In this document: positions 32,700 through 41,963 of the stretch, one piece after another
Numbering within the stretch: position 1 is the stretch's first letter
Layout: each line of letters opens with the position of its first letter
From: JANNBN01 sp031430595
Lineage (GTDB): Bacteria; Actinomycetota; Acidimicrobiia; Acidimicrobiales; JANYDT01
Assembly (NCBI GenBank): GCA_031430595.1
Contig: JANPBU010000035.1
Span: 186,001-250,000 of the forward strand
Direction of reading: 5' to 3'
Length of the DNA: 64,000 nt
Program-made: the position numbers and the translations under genes
Notes under the pieces: model-generated
Databases searched by the model: none
What the model was told of the DNA's origin: nothing
Seen by the model: the letters and a program-made list of their open reading frames with translations, nothing else

Positions 32700-33863
32700 G
32701 TTATACCTGCGCTTCGGTGCCAGTTCATTCGCAATCTTCGACGCTATGGCCGCATAGGCTTTCGATGCCTCGTGTTCGGGGTCAGAAACAGTAATCGGCA
32801 AGCCAATATCCATTCCTTCTCGCAATGCGGGTACCAACGGAATTTGTCCGAGAAGTGGAACCCCAACCTCATCAGCCAACAACTGTCCTCCGCCCGCACC
32901 GAAAATCTCGTATCGCTGGCCATCGTCACCGGTGAACCAACTCATGTTTTCAATCACACCCGCAACACTCATGTTGATTTGCGGTTGGCGGGCCATAGAC
33001 GCGCTTCGTTGGGCCACACGCTGGGCCGCAGGCTGAGGGGTCGTCACCACAAAAATCTCGGCCCGGGGAAGGTATTGCGCCATCGAGAGCGCGACGTCAC
33101 CGGTTCCGGGTGGCATATCGACGAGCAAAAAGTCGGGTTCGCCCCAGTAGACATCGGTGAGGAATTGTTCAAGTGCCTTGTGAATCATTGGTCCCCGCCA
33201 AATGATGGCCCGATCTTCTTCAACCAGGAAACCCATTGACATCGCCGAAACGCCAAACGCAACCGGCGGAATAATCATCCGCATCTCTTTGTCTTCCGCA
33301 TTCGCATCGGGAATCATCGTGGGTTGGCGATCAACACCCATCATTTTCGGAACACTGAATCCGTAGATATCGGCGTCGAGCACTCCGACCGAGAAGCCTT
33401 GCTGAGCCAAGGAAATCGCGAGGTTCACGGTAGTCGACGACTTTCCGACACCACCTTTTCCCGACGATATTCCGAGGATACGAGTCTTGGCACCGACCTG
33501 CATAAACGGCGGCGCTTCTGCTGGCCCGGTCGAATGTCCGTGCCCGTTTTGGCCAGCGTTTTCGTGGGTACCCCACCCTTCACGAAGCCGTGCGAGCAGC
33601 ACCCGTTGTTCATCAATCGACAACACGTCTAGCGAACACCGAACCTGACCGACCCCAGGAACCTGACCGACACGGCGCTCAACTGCGGTCGCCAACTCCT
33701 CAGCCATTTCGTCGTCTTCAACCTTGGTCGCGACGACCACCTCGACTGTCGCCCCGTTGACGGTCACTGAGCGAACCAGATCGAGTTCGACGATGCTGCG
33801 CTTCAATTCGGGTTCTTTAACCTCGCCAAGGGCGGCAATGACATCGGCTTCGGTGACAGCCAT
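32679..33863 (-). CDS. Mrp/NBP35 family Fe-S cluster carrier ATPase
   Basis: 394 residues. An N-terminal MIP18/DUF59 domain (EADVIAALGEVKEPELKRSI, about 1-95) is followed by the ATPase. The latter has LGISSGKGGVGKSSTTVNLA, VGVLDADIYGFSVPKMMG, FLLVDMPPGTGDVALSM and VVTTPQPAAQ. The Cys pair seen in NBP35-type carriers after ENMSWF is replaced here by GDDGQRYEIFG, as in other actinobacterial Mrp. ATG at 33863 with AAGGA upstream is preferred to the long frame from 33971. It is divergent from a SufR-like regulator, consistent with Fe-S metabolism. Confidence 0.9.
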   Translation of the reverse strand: MAVTEADVIAALGEVKEPELKRSIVELDLVRSVTVNGATVEVVVATKVEDDEMAEELATAVERRVGQVPGVGQVRCSLDVLSIDEQRVLLARLREGWGTHENAGQNGHGHSTGPAEAPPFMQVGAKTRILGISSGKGGVGKSSTTVNLAISLAQQGFSVGVLDADIYGFSVPKMMGVDRQPTMIPDANAEDKEMRMIIPPVAFGVSAMSMGFLVEEDRAIIWRGPMIHKALEQFLTDVYWGEPDFLLVDMPPGTGDVALSMAQYLPRAEIFVVTTPQPAAQRVAQRSASMARQPQINMSVAGVIENMSWFTGDDGQRYEIFGAGGGQLLADEVGVPLLGQIPLVPALREGMDIGLPITVSDPEHEASKAYAAIASKIANELAPKRRYNKALRIG

Positions 33864-33949
33864 AATTTTCAGATCCTTCACAACTAAAAGGGCCGAAAGG
33901 CGGCTGCAACCTACAAACTGCGAGACCCACCCAGCGAACCGGACTCCGG

Positions 33950-33961
33950 TAGGATAATGGA
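33950..33961 (+). promoter_or_regulatory. leaderless-type -10 element for SufR-like gene
   Basis: TAGGAT (33950-33955) fits TANNNT and ends six bases before the GTG at 33962. No Shine-Dalgarno sequence lies between. Confidence 0.45.
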
Positions 33962-34801
33962 GTGTCGACACCTACCCAGCAGGTGACCGTCATAGTGCCT
34001 GCCAACGCAGTGCCTTCGCCCACACCCGTTAAGCGCTCAGACGCACCGGTTGGTCAAAAGATTTCCATTGGGATGCGCCCTGATCGTGAAATCGGCAACG
34101 CACCAGCTGGCGAGCACTTCTCGGCCGCTGTCAGTGCTGCAACGTCGATGTTCGGTGACGGAACTCGCCGCAAGATGTACCTTTTCGCCCGCTCAACGCT
34201 TACGGGCGCTACCGTCACCGACGCCGCCACGGAATGCGGAGTTCATCCCAACGTTGCTCGACATCACCTCGACAAATTGGCCGCTGGCGGTTACCTCGAC
34301 GTGACTATTGCGACAGCGAGCGGGAAGTCAGGTCGACCTTCCAAACGTTACAAATCGAATGGCCGCCCGATCGATCTTGAGTTCCCAGCCCGCCGACACG
34401 ACCTCATGGCTACCCTGCTCGGCCGGGCCCTCGAGTTGTTGCCCGACGATGTCGCACGAGCAATGGCTGAGGAAGTCGGCGAGCACTACGGCCGTGAACT
34501 CGCCGAACAAATGCAGCCGGGTGAGGGCCACCGCTCGATGCAGTCAGCCCTGCACGCTGTTGCTGATGCCCTGACGGCGCATGGTTTTGCCGCTCGAACG
34601 GAAGAACGTGCCGATGGAATGGCCATCGTGGCTGGGGAATGCCCGTTTGGCGACCTCAGCGCCCAGCATCCGGTTATTTGTGCCGTTGATCGCGGCATTG
34701 TTCGAGGCATGCTGAGCGCACTTCACGGTGAAGGTAGCGACCCCGAGCAAAGCTCGTCTCGTTCAGTTGGCGACGCCGAGTGCGTCACCGTCGTCCACTA
34801 G
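33962..34801 (+). CDS. SufR-like Fe-S sensing transcriptional regulator
   Basis: 279 residues. A winged helix (TRRKMYLFARSTLTGATVTD, AATECGVHPNVARHHLDKLA) lies at about 65-115, with KSGRPSKRYKSN as the wing. A helical region follows. The C-terminal part carries AGECPFGDLSAQHPVICAVD then GMLSAL and AECVTVVH. These three Cys are placed like the cluster ligands of SufR, which represses the suf operon. The unstructured first 40 residues are unusual. The gene is divergent from mrp, a plausible target. No suf genes are in the window. Confidence 0.75.
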   Translation: MSTPTQQVTVIVPANAVPSPTPVKRSDAPVGQKISIGMRPDREIGNAPAGEHFSAAVSAATSMFGDGTRRKMYLFARSTLTGATVTDAATECGVHPNVARHHLDKLAAGGYLDVTIATASGKSGRPSKRYKSNGRPIDLEFPARRHDLMATLLGRALELLPDDVARAMAEEVGEHYGRELAEQMQPGEGHRSMQSALHAVADALTAHGFAARTEERADGMAIVAGECPFGDLSAQHPVICAVDRGIVRGMLSALHGEGSDPEQSSSRSVGDAECVTVVH

Positions 34802-35014
34802 CCCGCACCCCGCACTAACCGCACCCCCGGCGCACCGCACTTGGTGGGTTTTGGTGGGGGCTCTCGGGGTCATTTCAGGGTTTTGCCCCGATGCAGCGGC
34901 GGATGGCGTTTCCCATACTGATCACCTAAACCGGTGTCGCAGTTGTGACGCAGGACATATCACCCGCCCAGTCAAATCGACCTGTAGCGATGACCCCTCT
35001 GCGAGGATATATAC
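34802..35014. other. intergenic region
   Basis: No gene. Runs of C and G (near 34826 and 34855) could pair as a weak hairpin after the SufR-like gene. GAGG eight bases before the ATG at 35015 is a ribosome-binding site for the ABC gene. Confidence 0.35.
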
Positions 35015-35797
35015 ATGTCGACACCCCTTCCTCCGCTGCTTGTTTCCAACGAGCCGCATCGTCTCAACAGTGGCGCAGCCGCTGCTTCCGTGCGCAATGC
35101 CCTCAAACAGTACGGGGTCGGCGACAGTGCCATTTTCGCACTGCACGATGTCACCGTTGACTTCAATCAAGGTGAGTTCACGGCAATCATGGGGCCATCC
35201 GGGTCAGGAAAATCGACGCTGATGCACTGTGCGGCTGGCCTCGACGATCTGACCTCGGGCGACGTACTTATCGGCGACATCAAATTGTCAGGGCTGAAAG
35301 ATGCTGCGCTCACCAAACTTCGTCGAGATAATGTTGGGTTCATCTTTCAGGCGTTCAACTTGATTCCGACCCTGAACGCTAAAGAGAACATCTTGCTGCC
35401 AATGACGCTGGCCGGACGCACCCCAGATATGGCGTGGGTGAACACCGTCATCGAAGCGGTTGGGTTGGGTAATCGTCTCAACAACCGGCCGAGCGAACTT
35501 TCTGGTGGACAACAACAGCGCGTTGCTGTCGCCCGGGCTTTGGCGTCACAACCGAAGATCATTTTCGCGGATGAGCCCACGGGTAACCTCGACTCAACTA
35601 CCGGTGCTGAAATTCTCTCGTTCATGAAACGGGCCACGACCGAGTTCGGACAAACCATTGTGATGGTTACGCATGACCCGAATGCGGCATCGTATGCGAA
35701 CAGAGTATTGTTCCTCAACGACGGAAAGATTGTCGATGACATGCGCGACCCCAACGAAGACTCAGTGCTTAGCCGCATGCGTCGGTTCACTCGATAG
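35015..35797 (+). CDS. ABC transporter ATP-binding protein (MacB-like)
   Basis: 260 residues. Walker A is AIMGPSGSGKSTLMHC, the Q-loop is NVGFIFQAFNLIPTLNA, the signature is ELSGGQQQRVAVARALA, and Walker B is IIFADEPTGNLDSTT, with VMVTHDPNAAS as the H-loop. The N-terminal 35 residues precede the domain. It forms a two-gene operon with the large FtsX permease 9 bp downstream, a pairing common in actinobacteria. Confidence 0.92.
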   Translation: MSTPLPPLLVSNEPHRLNSGAAAASVRNALKQYGVGDSAIFALHDVTVDFNQGEFTAIMGPSGSGKSTLMHCAAGLDDLTSGDVLIGDIKLSGLKDAALTKLRRDNVGFIFQAFNLIPTLNAKENILLPMTLAGRTPDMAWVNTVIEAVGLGNRLNNRPSELSGGQQQRVAVARALASQPKIIFADEPTGNLDSTTGAEILSFMKRATTEFGQTIVMVTHDPNAASYANRVLFLNDGKIVDDMRDPNEDSVLSRMRRFTR

Positions 35798-35806
35798 GTC
35801 AATGAC

Positions 35807-38539
35807 ATGTTCAAACTTGCTCTTCGTAATCTGTGGGAATACAAACGGCGATTACTCACGTCTGGTTTCGCCGTCGTTCTCGGTATTTCATTTCTGTGCG
35901 GGTCGTTCATTTTCACCGACACACTTAAGGGTCTGTTTAGCGATCTGTTCTCATCCGCTGTCAAGGGTGTCGACGGTGTAGTTCGCGCCGAGGAAGGGTT
36001 CGATCTTGGAAACGGTGGTGGCCCGTACGACGATGGCCGGTCGCTCCTTCCCATCAATATCGTTGACCAGATCGCTCAGGTTGATGGCGTTGTCGCCGCA
36101 GCACCTTCGTACACGGGGTACGCCCAGCTGATCAACAAAAAGGGGAAGTTGGTCAAGACCGGTGGTGCGCCAACGTTCGGGCAACTTTGGATTGATGACA
36201 ACCAACTGAACGCTTACAAAATTCTTAACGGACGTCCGCCAGCCGCAGACAACGAAATCGTTATTGACCGTAGTTTGGTTTCTACCACCGGATACAAAGT
36301 GGGAGATACCGTCAAGGTGAACACCAGTGGGCCTATCACTGAATTCAAAGTTGTAGGTGACGCAACGTTCGGCACATCTGATAGCGCCCTTGGCGCAACC
36401 ACTGTTTTCTTCACCCCGAAACGGGGCACCGAACTCATGGGCAAAGCTGGGCTCATTCAAACGGTACTGGTTCGAGGTGAACCCGGCGCTGACGAAGCTG
36501 CCCTCGTTACTGCAGTTCAAGCCAGTCTGGCATCGACGAAGAGTGTCAGCGGAGCAAAGCTCGAAGTACTTTCAGGGTCTGCTTTCGATAAGGAACAACA
36601 AGCGTTTGTGAACACGATTTTCAAGTTCATCAACTATTTCTTCACCGCCTTTGCAGTGATCGCCTTGTTCGTCAGTATCTTCGTGATTGCTAACTCGTTT
36701 TCAATTGTCATTGCCCAACGAAATCGAGAGATGGCCATGCTTCGAGCAATCGGGGCCGGACGTCGTCAAGTGGTTGCGGCCACGTTCATCGAAGCCTTCT
36801 TTGTTGGTCTTATTGCCTCAGCCATTGGTGTTATCGCTGGGCTAGGCGTCGCTTGGCTCATCAAGTTTGGGCTGAACAAAACAAGTGGCAGCGATGGAAG
36901 TGGGCTTCCGTCGTCAGGCTTGAAGTTGCTTCCCCGAACCGTGCTTACTGGACTAATTGTCGGCACACTAGTCACGCTTGGCTCGGCTGTGCTTCCGGTG
37001 ATCAAGGCGTCACGAATCAAACCTCTCGCAGCGCTACGCGAGAGTTCATTCGACAAGTCAGCTCAATCAAAAGCTCGCTTAGTTTTTGGTGCACTTTTCC
37101 TTGCTGCCAGTATGACGATGTTGTTTGTTGGTCTGGGTGGAAAGGGCGGCACCGGGGCACGCAACGTCGGCTTCTCTGCCGGGTTGTTCCTGCTGACCAC
37201 CGTATTACTCGGACCCATCGTGGCCAAACCAATAGCCGGAACCCTCGGACGCAAATGGTACGGGTGGATCATCATCGCTTTCGGTGGTGTGACAGCTATA
37301 GCCGGGCTCGCCGGAACGGTCTATTCGCTTACGAAGCAGACCTGGCCTGGCGTCATCGGTGGACCCATCCTTGTACTGGCTGGGGTGTACCTGGTTCGCA
37401 CCGGTCTGCTTTCGGGGTCAGTAAGCGGACGTATTGCTCGCGAAAACGCAGTGCGGAACCCTACGCGCACTTCTTCAACTGCACTTGCACTTACTATCGG
37501 CACGTCGGTTGTATGTGCGATCTTGGTGCTCTCAACCTCGCTCACCGAAACGTTCCGTGGGGCTCTCGACAACTCGGTAAAGGCTGATTATGTGGTGGCG
37601 AGTGGCACCGACTTCGGTTTTCCAGCCGAAGTCGATGACATCCTTCGAGCCACGCCAGGTGTTGAATCGACATCGGGGTATCGAACTACGCGTGTGAAGT
37701 TTCTGTTGCGCGAACGTACGGTCGGCATTGTGAATCCGAAGGAATTCGGTTCATTGGTTGACTTGGGCGATGTGAAGGGAGACTTCACATCGCTCTCCAC
37801 AAAAGGCACCGTGGCGATCGATAAAAAGTCGGCCAGCGACAACAATCTGAAGCTCGGCGATTCGCTCAAGCCACAGTTCACAAACGGCACTCGAACCGAT
37901 CTGAAACTGGTTGCGATTTACGACAACGCTGAGGGTCTCGGCAATGTGTACTACCTCATTGGCAATGTGACAGGCGATGCGTATGTTCCGAGTGAGGTCG
38001 AAAACTTCCTATACGTGAAGACCGACGGGAAAGATTCGAAGGCTTTCGAAAAGGCTGCAGATACAGCACTGGCCCCATTCCCAGCTGCCGAACTTCAAAC
38101 CAAGAAGAAGTTCGCTGACGATCAAATCGGACAGTTTCGACAGTTCCTTGCCCTGATCAATGCACTCCTATTGTTGGCCATCATCATCGCCATCCTGGGT
38201 ATCGCCAACACGTTGCGACTCTCGATTTTTGAACGAACCAGAGAAATTGGCTTGCTTCGCGCAATCGGGCAAAGCCGTGATCAAACACGGGCGATGATCC
38301 GATGGGAGGCCATCGTTGTTGCAACCTTCGGAACACTGCTCGGTATCGTTATCGGTACCGGTTACGGGGCCGCGCTGGTGCGGGTGCTCGGCAAAGACGG
38401 ATCGGTCAAATTAGCGGTGCCGTACCCCCTCATTTTGGGGTTGGCGCTGCTTGCTTCGATCGTTGGTTTGTACGCAGCCCGCAAGCCTGCCAAAGATGCA
38501 GCGAAACTCAACATCTTGAAAGCAATCGCTACTGACTAG
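35807..38539 (+). CDS. ABC transporter permease with two FtsX domains
   Basis: 910 residues. It has an N-terminal helix (SGFAVVLGISFLCGSFIF), an extracytoplasmic domain of about 230 residues, then the first FtsX module (FAVIALFVSIFVIANSFSIV, RNREMAMLRAIGAGRRQV). Four more helices cross the middle. After a second external domain, the second FtsX module carries LALINALLLLAIIIAILGIA, ERTREIGLLRAIGQSRDQTR and the last helices. Ten membrane segments are expected. Substrate unknown. Its stop lies 11 bp inside the convergent HIT-like gene. Confidence 0.9.
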   Translation: MFKLALRNLWEYKRRLLTSGFAVVLGISFLCGSFIFTDTLKGLFSDLFSSAVKGVDGVVRAEEGFDLGNGGGPYDDGRSLLPINIVDQIAQVDGVVAAAPSYTGYAQLINKKGKLVKTGGAPTFGQLWIDDNQLNAYKILNGRPPAADNEIVIDRSLVSTTGYKVGDTVKVNTSGPITEFKVVGDATFGTSDSALGATTVFFTPKRGTELMGKAGLIQTVLVRGEPGADEAALVTAVQASLASTKSVSGAKLEVLSGSAFDKEQQAFVNTIFKFINYFFTAFAVIALFVSIFVIANSFSIVIAQRNREMAMLRAIGAGRRQVVAATFIEAFFVGLIASAIGVIAGLGVAWLIKFGLNKTSGSDGSGLPSSGLKLLPRTVLTGLIVGTLVTLGSAVLPVIKASRIKPLAALRESSFDKSAQSKARLVFGALFLAASMTMLFVGLGGKGGTGARNVGFSAGLFLLTTVLLGPIVAKPIAGTLGRKWYGWIIIAFGGVTAIAGLAGTVYSLTKQTWPGVIGGPILVLAGVYLVRTGLLSGSVSGRIARENAVRNPTRTSSTALALTIGTSVVCAILVLSTSLTETFRGALDNSVKADYVVASGTDFGFPAEVDDILRATPGVESTSGYRTTRVKFLLRERTVGIVNPKEFGSLVDLGDVKGDFTSLSTKGTVAIDKKSASDNNLKLGDSLKPQFTNGTRTDLKLVAIYDNAEGLGNVYYLIGNVTGDAYVPSEVENFLYVKTDGKDSKAFEKAADTALAPFPAAELQTKKKFADDQIGQFRQFLALINALLLLAIIIAILGIANTLRLSIFERTREIGLLRAIGQSRDQTRAMIRWEAIVVATFGTLLGIVIGTGYGAALVRVLGKDGSVKLAVPYPLILGLALLASIVGLYAARKPAKDAAKLNILKAIATD

Positions 38540-39089
38540 TTGACCCTGCAGTGATTGCAGCAACAAAGTGATCGATTACCTGCCGATGGTTTGCGCCAAT
38601 GACTTCGGCAGGTAGCGGATCAACCAACTGGGACCACAGCACATTGCCCGAACCGTAGTATTCGAGTTGTCGTGCCGGGCGCCCTTGGAACCACACATGA
38701 AAATGTGACGAACCGTCGCCCCAGCGATGCACGTGCACCCTCCCGACAGTTTCAACGCTGCGAATCGCAGCCTCCAGACGCCACGTGAACACGCCGAACT
38801 CGGAGGCCATTGCGGCATCCAGATGTTCAAAGTCGATATGGTCAACTGTCTCTAGGAACAACATCACCGGATTCGCCGACAGCATGACCGAGGTGATTTG
38901 CCAACGCCCGTTCGTCCACAACGAGCGATCAGGTCTATTGCACGCATGACAGGGTTTGCCTCCCTCTCCATCACGAACGAGTTCTGCCTCCATAGGCGCG
39001 CTGAGTGCTTTCAACTCGCCACTAACGGTAAGAGGAAACAATGGCGAAGCGATCATCTTCGCGATTCGCCTTTCGATCTCATCAGACAT
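38529..39089 (-). CDS. HIT-like fold hypothetical protein
   Basis: 186 residues. A CHACNRPD motif (about residue 47) is followed by WQITSVMLSANPVMLFLETV and HIDFEHLDAAMASEFGVFTW. The conserved block is GRVHVHRWGDGSSHFHVWFQ with spaced histidines, resembling the His motif of the HIT/GalT superfamily. No experimentally known relative comes to mind, so only the fold is suggested. It is convergent with the ABC permease and overlaps it by 11 bp. Confidence 0.5.
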   Translation of the reverse strand: MSDEIERRIAKMIASPLFPLTVSGELKALSAPMEAELVRDGEGGKPCHACNRPDRSLWTNGRWQITSVMLSANPVMLFLETVDHIDFEHLDAAMASEFGVFTWRLEAAIRSVETVGRVHVHRWGDGSSHFHVWFQGRPARQLEYYGSGNVLWSQLVDPLPAEVIGANHRQVIDHFVAAITAGSTSQ

Positions 39090-39135
39090 CCGGGCTCCGA
39101 TCTGTGGGCTGTGTGGCTGGAAACGTGACCAAGTG

Positions 39136-39900
39136 TCAGCAGCGTTTCGTCACCTTAGTGTCATCGGTTCCAAACGCTGCGGTCAGTACACCGGCTCGGT
39201 TAGGTTGAGTTGCGTCAAATCCGAGAAGCGATTCGTGATCCTCGCTCGTCATGTACATCCAATCACCGACTGCTTCGATTTGAGCATTTGAGAAGAACGA
39301 GACTTCAATTAGTTCGCACGCTGACTCAAATTGCACCGTTGACGTTCCCCTGATGTCATTCGTGGCGACTCGAAGTGTGTTGGACACAGCGACCACTACA
39401 ACCTGGACCGGCTCTGACTCCAGAGTTGTTGCCTTATTCATACGTGCAGTTACTAATCCGGAGTCAGCATCAACTCGCGCATATGCGGGCGAGTCGTCCC
39501 ATGTAGCGATCACGTCCTTGCCGTCGCGAACCAGGTATCCCCGGTCAAAACTTGAACCGAGTTTCCACATCAGCGATCCGTTTCGATACCCACACAGCGC
39601 ACCTTCGGCATTGGCAACGAGGGTTGGTCCAACCTTCAAGAGACGAGGAGCGGTGAAGTCTTCAATCAGGAAACCGGATTCAAGACGCCGAGTGATGTCA
39701 CACCTTTCGGGAAACCCGAGATCACTCAATGCTCTCGACGGAAGCTGCTTCACGGCGAGAGCTACGCCACCTTCACCTTGTTCATCGATCTCGCGTTGTT
39801 CTTGCCACTGCCGCACCCGGGCCACGCTCGGAACCACAATGAGGCAAACCAGCAAGAGCCAGGCAGCAACTTTATTCAGTACCCTTCGGGGGTTCACCAC
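39136..39900 (-). CDS. membrane-anchored hypothetical protein
   Basis: 254 residues, not recognised. One N-terminal membrane helix (VAAWLLLVCLIVVPSVA) suggests export with an N-terminal anchor. The rest is beta-rich: FLIEDFTAPRLLKVGPTLVA, LMWKLGSSFDRGYLVRDGKD and VDADSGLVTARMN, like a single-domain propeller or sandwich. It contains a few Cys (FPERCDI, ALCGYRN, ESACELI, TKRC) that could form disulfides outside the cell. It lies 15 bp downstream of the DUF3499-like gene. Confidence 0.6.
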   Translation of the reverse strand: MVNPRRVLNKVAAWLLLVCLIVVPSVARVRQWQEQREIDEQGEGGVALAVKQLPSRALSDLGFPERCDITRRLESGFLIEDFTAPRLLKVGPTLVANAEGALCGYRNGSLMWKLGSSFDRGYLVRDGKDVIATWDDSPAYARVDADSGLVTARMNKATTLESEPVQVVVVAVSNTLRVATNDIRGTSTVQFESACELIEVSFFSNAQIEAVGDWMYMTSEDHESLLGFDATQPNRAGVLTAAFGTDDTKVTKRC

Positions 39901-39915
39901 GACGAGACCGTGCTG

Positions 39916-40563
39916 CTACTCAGGTGTTGCAGGGCTGGCGGGGCCAGCGGGGTTGCCAGGTTTCGGCGTGAGGTGACTCGGGGTACGCCGAGATCGACCC
40001 GCGTCGAATGCCCTGGCCAGAAGTGGGCTTCCCGTTGAATCAGGCTCGGGATCTTTGTCAGGTTCGGGTTCTTTGACGGTTTTGCGCAGCGAATACTCGG
40101 GAGGAAAGTCGTATGGCTGAGCCTCGAAACTCAGTTGACCATTCGACGGCTCAGCACCCAATTCGGGCACTGGGTCAACCTCGACCGCAACATCGTGAGC
40201 TAACGCTTTCTCAGCGTCGAAAACCGAATCGGTCGAACGACGTACCTTCGATTTTGGTGCGACCGAGCGAGTTTCGTCACTCGTCGCACCGACTGGTTGG
40301 CTGACCTTAAACAACCTCGGCACCATCTCTCGATGGTCTTCAAGGGTCCAGTCGCGAGGGGGTATGACCTTCTCTGCATGGATGGAGCAAAGTGAGGCTG
40401 CACCGCCAACCTCGTCGACCAGCAGATCCATCGAAACGATTCGACGACCAACATCAATCACCAGTCGGACAGCAGCCTGACGTGAGCATTCTGGCCGGGC
40501 GCACGTAATAGGGCGCGGTGGTTCCCTATCGGTGACGCCATCGGTTCGGCGGGCCCTTCGCAT
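39916..40563 (-). CDS. DUF3499-like actinobacterial protein
   Basis: About 215 residues. ITCARPECSRQAAVRLVIDV, then GAASLCSIHAEKVIPPRDW, matches the DUF3499 pattern of CxxxxC...LCxxHAExxxxPRxW, a likely small zinc-binding module. The C-terminal half is low-complexity and charged (PEPDKDPEPDS). Function unknown. ATG at 40563 is chosen over an upstream frame start at 40641. It is followed closely by the membrane-anchored gene. Confidence 0.65.
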   Translation of the reverse strand: MRRARRTDGVTDREPPRPITCARPECSRQAAVRLVIDVGRRIVSMDLLVDEVGGAASLCSIHAEKVIPPRDWTLEDHREMVPRLFKVSQPVGATSDETRSVAPKSKVRRSTDSVFDAEKALAHDVAVEVDPVPELGAEPSNGQLSFEAQPYDFPPEYSLRKTVKEPEPDKDPEPDSTGSPLLARAFDAGRSRRTPSHLTPKPGNPAGPASPATPE

Positions 40564-40656
40564 GGGCTTACACCGTAGCGGCCAGCGGTACCCTGCGTCG
40601 GGACACACCAAAACCTGTGGCTGCCCCCGGCTGCCCACCACGGACCGCAGCGTTCA

Positions 40657-41898
40657 TTAACCAGGGTGGAGTTGGCCCGGTGGTCTGGATGTGTGGGGTG
40701 TTCCCGTGGGACTGGTCAATGTGACTTGTTGGTTGGGGTTGCCGACAAGGGTCCATCTGCCGATGTGCACCAATCGGTGGTGGTATCTGCAGAGCAACAC
40801 GCAGTTGTCGAGGTTGGTGAGGCCTCCGTTGGCCCAGTGGGTGATGTGGTGTCCGTCGAGGTAGATGCCTGGCATCACGCAGCCGGGTCCGCGGCAGTGC
40901 CGATCGCGGGTCAGCAGCGCTTTTCGTAGCGCGACGGGTATAATTCGTTGTGCGCGTCCTACATCGATAACGTCTGACTTCCCAATCGTCAGTACGCGTG
41001 TGACGTTGCAATCACACGCCATTTGTCGGGCCTGTTCAGCACTCAATCCCGCCCTGAGTTGTGCGGACGTGGCGTGCCCAAGGCCGGTAGTAAGTGCTTC
41101 AAGATTGATCGCGACCTGCACGTGGGCGCGTTCACCGTGGCGAGTGCCGATTCGATCATGGTGATCAAGAAAGAAGCTACTGATGACGGCTAAGGCGTCA
41201 GCCGCTTTCTCTGACTCAGACCGACTATCAATGGGTTTCTCGCTGGGAACATCAGAGCCGTTTTCGTGGTCGCCCTCCGGGTCATCGTCGTCGTCGTCAT
41301 CGTCGTTTGGTTGGGAGAGGCGTTTGGCGGCCTGAATCGCAGCGAGGATCAATGCCCCGTGATCACCCCGAAGGGTTCCGTTGACCTCAACGATGCCATC
41401 GAGAGTTTCGGCAATATGTAGTTTCGAGACTGGATCAACAATTGGTGCAGCAGACGTTTGGGCCTGGTCGGTAAGGTCAGCCCAATGCTTGGCCATGACC
41501 CTCACTTGGGCGACGCTGAGGCCGGCTGCCTCGCGGATCATGACGGCAAGGTCACGGTGGTACTCGTACTCACGTTCAGGTGTTCCGACCGAGATGATTG
41601 GCTCGACTTGACCAAGCGACAACCGGTGTTCGTCCAGCGCAGCAGCTATCAGCGGCTCAGAAATCAACGCTTGTCCGAGACGTATAAGGGAACACGCCCG
41701 GTAATACGACACGCAGAGTTTCCATACCAACCACGCGGCAGCAGACCTTGACCCGTCTACTTTCCATCCCTCAACCGCATGCCATGAAGCAACCCGGCGA
41801 GCCAACACAAGTTCGGTGTCATGCGCGACCTGGCCCGCATCGAGCACCAAACGACCCTCATTATCGACGTTAGGGCAATCGAACATACGTTCGATCAT
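40657..41898 (-). CDS. DUF222 / HNH endonuclease domain protein (13E12-type)
   Basis: About 413 residues. The N-terminal DUF222 domain includes SAAAWLVWKLCVSYYRAC and LAVMIREAAGLSVAQVRVMA. A run of eight Asp (GAT/GAC codons, 41286-41312) lies in the linker. The C-terminal HNH domain is LTRDRHCRGPGCVMPG, LDGHHITHWANGGLTNLDNC and LLCRYHHRLVH. These multi-copy actinobacterial genes have no settled role and may be mobile. ATG at 41898 is used, with TTG at 41916 also possible. Confidence 0.85.
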   Translation of the reverse strand: MIERMFDCPNVDNEGRLVLDAGQVAHDTELVLARRVASWHAVEGWKVDGSRSAAAWLVWKLCVSYYRACSLIRLGQALISEPLIAAALDEHRLSLGQVEPIISVGTPEREYEYHRDLAVMIREAAGLSVAQVRVMAKHWADLTDQAQTSAAPIVDPVSKLHIAETLDGIVEVNGTLRGDHGALILAAIQAAKRLSQPNDDDDDDDDPEGDHENGSDVPSEKPIDSRSESEKAADALAVISSFFLDHHDRIGTRHGERAHVQVAINLEALTTGLGHATSAQLRAGLSAEQARQMACDCNVTRVLTIGKSDVIDVGRAQRIIPVALRKALLTRDRHCRGPGCVMPGIYLDGHHITHWANGGLTNLDNCVLLCRYHHRLVHIGRWTLVGNPNQQVTLTSPTGTPHTSRPPGQLHPG

Positions 41899-41963
41899 AC
41901 TGGAGGGGTAAGACAAAAAACTGAGCCAGCGAAGATAATTCCGAAAAGAATTATTTTGCGCCG

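Noticed and set aside
41286..41312. Asp-codon repeat in the DUF222 gene as a regulatory microsatellite
   Set aside because: It is in frame, encodes a linker and mixes GAT/GAC codons, so it is ordinary low-complexity coding sequence.
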